A DNA stretch of 64,000 bases from Massilia solisilvae (GTDB lineage: Bacteria; Pseudomonadota; Gammaproteobacteria; Burkholderiales; Burkholderiaceae_D). Position 1 is the stretch's first letter, and each line of letters opens with the position of its first letter. Location of the stretch: assembly GCF_024753215.1 (NCBI RefSeq), contig NZ_JANUGV010000003.1:62001-126000 (forward strand), read 5' to 3'. Both the position numbers and the translations under genes were made by a program. The notes under the pieces are model-generated. The model was not told where the DNA came from, made no database searches, and saw only the letters and a list, made by a program, of their open reading frames with translations. Positions 62,135 to 64,000 of the stretch are shown here, piece after piece.

Positions 62135-62746
62135 ATGAATGCGCCACTCGCCCCGCTGGCCCCCTCCCAGGCCATGCGCCGCCTTGCCGATTTTCTCGCC
62201 GACTCGGGCGATACGCTGACGGCTCCCGAGGCCGCGGCCCAAGCCATCGATCAATGGATTGCCGCCAAGCGCGGGCAGTTGCTCGAGCGCGTGGTGGCGC
62301 CGGACCGGGGCTACCGCTGGAAGACCTTGTTCCTGCCGGAGGGCACGCGGCTGCGCATGCATTGCGGCGGCCGCAGCTACGATGCGACGGTCGAAGGAAG
62401 CGACCTCATCTACGAAGGGCGGGCGGTGTCGCCACGGCAGATGACCTTGTCGGTCGCGGGCAAGGGTTACAACGCATGGCGCGCGTTGTGGGTACTGCTT
62501 CCCGGGGCCATGCGCTGGCGGCCGGCGTCGTTGCTGCGGCGCGAGGCCGAACATCAGCAGGCGCCAACCATGTCCCCGTTCGAAGCGATGAACGCGGCGG
62601 CGCAATGCATGTCCCAGACCCTGCAGACGGCGCTGGCGCTGGTGGACCATGCAACGGCACAGGCGCTGCCCGCATGCGAGCGCCGCACGCCCCAACCGCG
62701 CCGCCGTGCCGGCGAGCTGCTGGAAGACGTGTGCATGCAGGACTAG
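62135..62746 (+). CDS. Small protein of unrecognised family, paralogue of 39278-39748
   Basis: 203 residues. N-terminal helices (QAMRRLADFLADSGDTLTAPEAAAQAIDQWIAAKRG) followed by the shared domain: RGYRWKTLFLPEGTRLRMHC, YDATVEGSDLIYEGRAVSPRQMTLSVAGKGYNAWRALW. It then has an extra helical, Met/Ala-rich C-terminal part (about 140-203; SPFEAMNAAAQCMSQTLQTALALVD) ending in a basic RRTPQPRRRAGELL, which the paralogue lacks. ATG after AGGAGAACGAGA. No signal peptide. Function unknown; resemblance of the shared domain to RAMA-type domains is tentative. Confidence 0.75.
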   Translation: MNAPLAPLAPSQAMRRLADFLADSGDTLTAPEAAAQAIDQWIAAKRGQLLERVVAPDRGYRWKTLFLPEGTRLRMHCGGRSYDATVEGSDLIYEGRAVSPRQMTLSVAGKGYNAWRALWVLLPGAMRWRPASLLRREAEHQQAPTMSPFEAMNAAAQCMSQTLQTALALVDHATAQALPACERRTPQPRRRAGELLEDVCMQD

Positions 62747-62770
62747 GGCCGGCCCGGAACCACGGACGGG

Positions 62771-63874
62771 TCAGGTGTTGCTTGCCCCGTCGATGATGCC
62801 CCCGCCCAGGCACACGTCGCCGTCGTACAGCACGGCCGACTGGCCCGGCGTGACCGCCCACTGCGGCTCGTCGAAATCGAGCACGAAGCGCTCCATGCCT
62901 TCGGAGGTGACGGTGCAGGCCACGTCGGCCTGGCGGTAGCGGGTCTTGGCCGACAGTTTGCGCTGGCCGGGCGGCTCGCCCAGCACCCAGCTGGCCTGGC
63001 CGGCTTCCAGCCGCGACGACAGCAGCCACGGGTGGTCGTGCCCCTGCACGATGTACAGCGTGTTGTTGGCAATGTCCTTGCGCGCCACGAACCACGGCTC
63101 GCTGGTGCCGTCGGCGTTCTTGTGCGACTTCAGGCCGCCGATGCCGATGCCCTTGCGCTGGCCCAGCGTGTAGAACGACAGGCCCACGTGTTCGCCCACC
63201 ACGGTGCCGTCGTCGAGCCGGATCGGGCCCGGCTTGTGCGACAGGTAGCGCGACAGGAACTCGCGGAACGGGCGCTCGCCGATGAAGCAGATGCCGGTCG
63301 AGTCCTTCTTGGCCGCATTGGGCAGGCCGATTTTTTCGGCGATCTTGCGCACCTCGGTCTTGGGCGTTTCGCCCAGCGGGAACAGCGACTTGGACAGCTG
63401 CGCCTGGTTCAGGCGGTGCAGGAAGTAGCTCTGGTCCTTGGTCGAATCGAGTGCCTTGAGCAGCTCGAATTTGCCATCGTTCTCGCGCACGCGGGCGTAG
63501 TGGCCGGTCGCGATCAGGTCGGCGCCCAGCTTCATCGCGTGGTCGAGGAAGGCCTTGAACTTGATCTCGGCGTTGCACAGCACGTCCGGGTTGGGCGTGC
63601 GCCCGGCCTGGTACTCGCGCAGGAATTCCGCGAACACGCGGTCCTTGTACTCGGCGGCGAAGTTGACCGCCTCGATATCGACCCCGACCACGTCGGCCAC
63701 GCTGGCCGCGTCGATCCAGTCCTGGCGCGACGAGCAGTACTCGGAATCGTCGTCGTCTTCCCAGTTCTTCATGAACAGGCCCACGACCTCGTAGCCCTGC
63801 TCCTTCAGCATCCAGGCCGCAACCGAGGAGTCGACTCCGCCCGACATCCCGATCACGACTTTTTTCTTGCTCAT
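62771..63874 (-). CDS. mnmA: tRNA-specific 2-thiouridylase
   Basis: 367 residues. Thiolates U34 of Lys, Glu and Gln tRNAs using sulfur relayed from IscS. PP-loop SGGVDS at 11-16, catalytic Cys100 (DVLCN) and Cys196 (STGICFIG). The length equals that of E. coli MnmA. Start ATG overlaps the TGA of the upstream Nudix gene (ATGA), the same gene pairing (nudJ-mnmA) as in enterobacteria. Confidence 0.95.
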   Translation of the reverse strand: MSKKKVVIGMSGGVDSSVAAWMLKEQGYEVVGLFMKNWEDDDDSEYCSSRQDWIDAASVADVVGVDIEAVNFAAEYKDRVFAEFLREYQAGRTPNPDVLCNAEIKFKAFLDHAMKLGADLIATGHYARVRENDGKFELLKALDSTKDQSYFLHRLNQAQLSKSLFPLGETPKTEVRKIAEKIGLPNAAKKDSTGICFIGERPFREFLSRYLSHKPGPIRLDDGTVVGEHVGLSFYTLGQRKGIGIGGLKSHKNADGTSEPWFVARKDIANNTLYIVQGHDHPWLLSSRLEAGQASWVLGEPPGQRKLSAKTRYRQADVACTVTSEGMERFVLDFDEPQWAVTPGQSAVLYDGDVCLGGGIIDGASNT

Positions 63875-64000
63875 GTAACGTCCGTCTTGAGGGTGAGCGC
63901 ACGGTCGTACACCGACTCGTGCGTGTGCAGCAACGCCAGCGGCGTGCGCTTGCCGGCCAGGTAATCATCCACGCACTGCAGCACAATCGGGCTGCGGTGG
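63871..64000 (-). CDS. Nudix hydrolase (NudJ-like), C-terminal end only
   Basis: The last 42 codons of a gene whose start lies beyond the window: [20 protein letters not shown], then [17 protein letters not shown]. SPxVxxxVxxYxxGxRxPL is the C-terminal pattern of NudJ-type Nudix phosphatases, which in E. coli lie directly upstream of mnmA. The Nudix box itself is not in the window. The stop overlaps the mnmA start. Confidence 0.65.
   Translation of the reverse strand, partial: HRSPIVLQCVDDYLAGKRTPLALLHTHESVYDRALTLKTDVT

Noticed and set aside
61601..62695. Minus-strand open frames encoding LPAARCP / LPPAACR repeats
   Set aside because: They arise because the 7-base unit leaves all three frames open. 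There is no start with a ribosome-binding site, and the frames run antisense through the supported gene at 62135.

Overview
The window is about 64 kb of GC-rich DNA with dense bacterial coding. Gene content points to a betaproteobacterium of the order Burkholderiales, probably Oxalobacteraceae (Massilia/Duganella-like). The main reasons are the two-subunit Pseudomonas/Burkholderia-type arginine succinyltransferase, the clade I (Tat-exported) nosZ, the Fur-controlled feoAB, and the protein sequences in general. The family assignment is inference; there is no rRNA gene to test it.

Layout. 1-5.6 kb: lower part of an aromatic meta-cleavage pathway (hydroxymuconic semialdehyde dehydrogenase, 5' end cut by the window; oxopentenoate hydratase; acetaldehyde dehydrogenase; hydroxyoxovalerate aldolase; oxalocrotonate decarboxylase and tautomerase), followed by a GntR/FCD regulator. 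6-9.2 kb: DUF4142 protein, HDOD protein, a small unknown protein with a MarR regulator, and an EamA permease. 9.2-22.7 kb: arginine catabolism, argR-astC-aruF-aruG-astD-astB-gdhB-astE. This converts arginine to glutamate by the succinyltransferase route and then, through the large NAD-glutamate dehydrogenase, to 2-oxoglutarate. Candidate ArgR half-sites lie before astC and gdhB. 22.7-30.3 kb: old yellow enzyme, GIN-domain lipoprotein, flavohaemoglobin, amino acid permease, an ArsR-rhodanese regulator divergent from an MFS transporter, and a small cytochrome c.

30.7-38.8 kb, minus strand: nitrous oxide reductase cluster nosZ-nosR-nosD-nosF-nosY-apbE(nosX) behind a perfect FNR/DNR box. The gene order is unusual and there is no nosL. 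39-47 kb: an unrecognised small protein, S46 peptidase, phospholipase D/cardiolipin synthase, GlsB-type membrane protein, a glycine-zipper stress protein, and a cytochrome b561-YceI-YceI operon. 47-53 kb: TonB receptor, purB, a GST overlapping a PfkB kinase, and bacterioferritin. 53.2-56 kb: bfd and feoA-feoB-(Cys-rich membrane protein), divergent around Fur boxes. 56-64 kb: small exported proteins, a DUF72 protein, a CocE/S15 hydrolase, 5'-3' exonuclease, a receiver domain without its phospho-acceptor, a heptanucleotide minisatellite, a paralogue of the small unknown protein, mnmA, and the end of a Nudix gene.

Two families of dispersed palindromic repeats recur between genes: family 1, eight copies of about 100 bp with GTCGTCCCCGC arms; family 2, three copies with GCGTGGGCAG / CTGCCCACCC arms. 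The most unusual observation is the pair of paralogous small proteins at 39278-39748 and 62135-62746. Each is preceded by pentamers of the CTCG/GTCTC type repeated exactly every 10 bp, with complementary GAGAC/CGAG repeats running into the ribosome-binding site. This is a shared control architecture for a protein family I cannot name.
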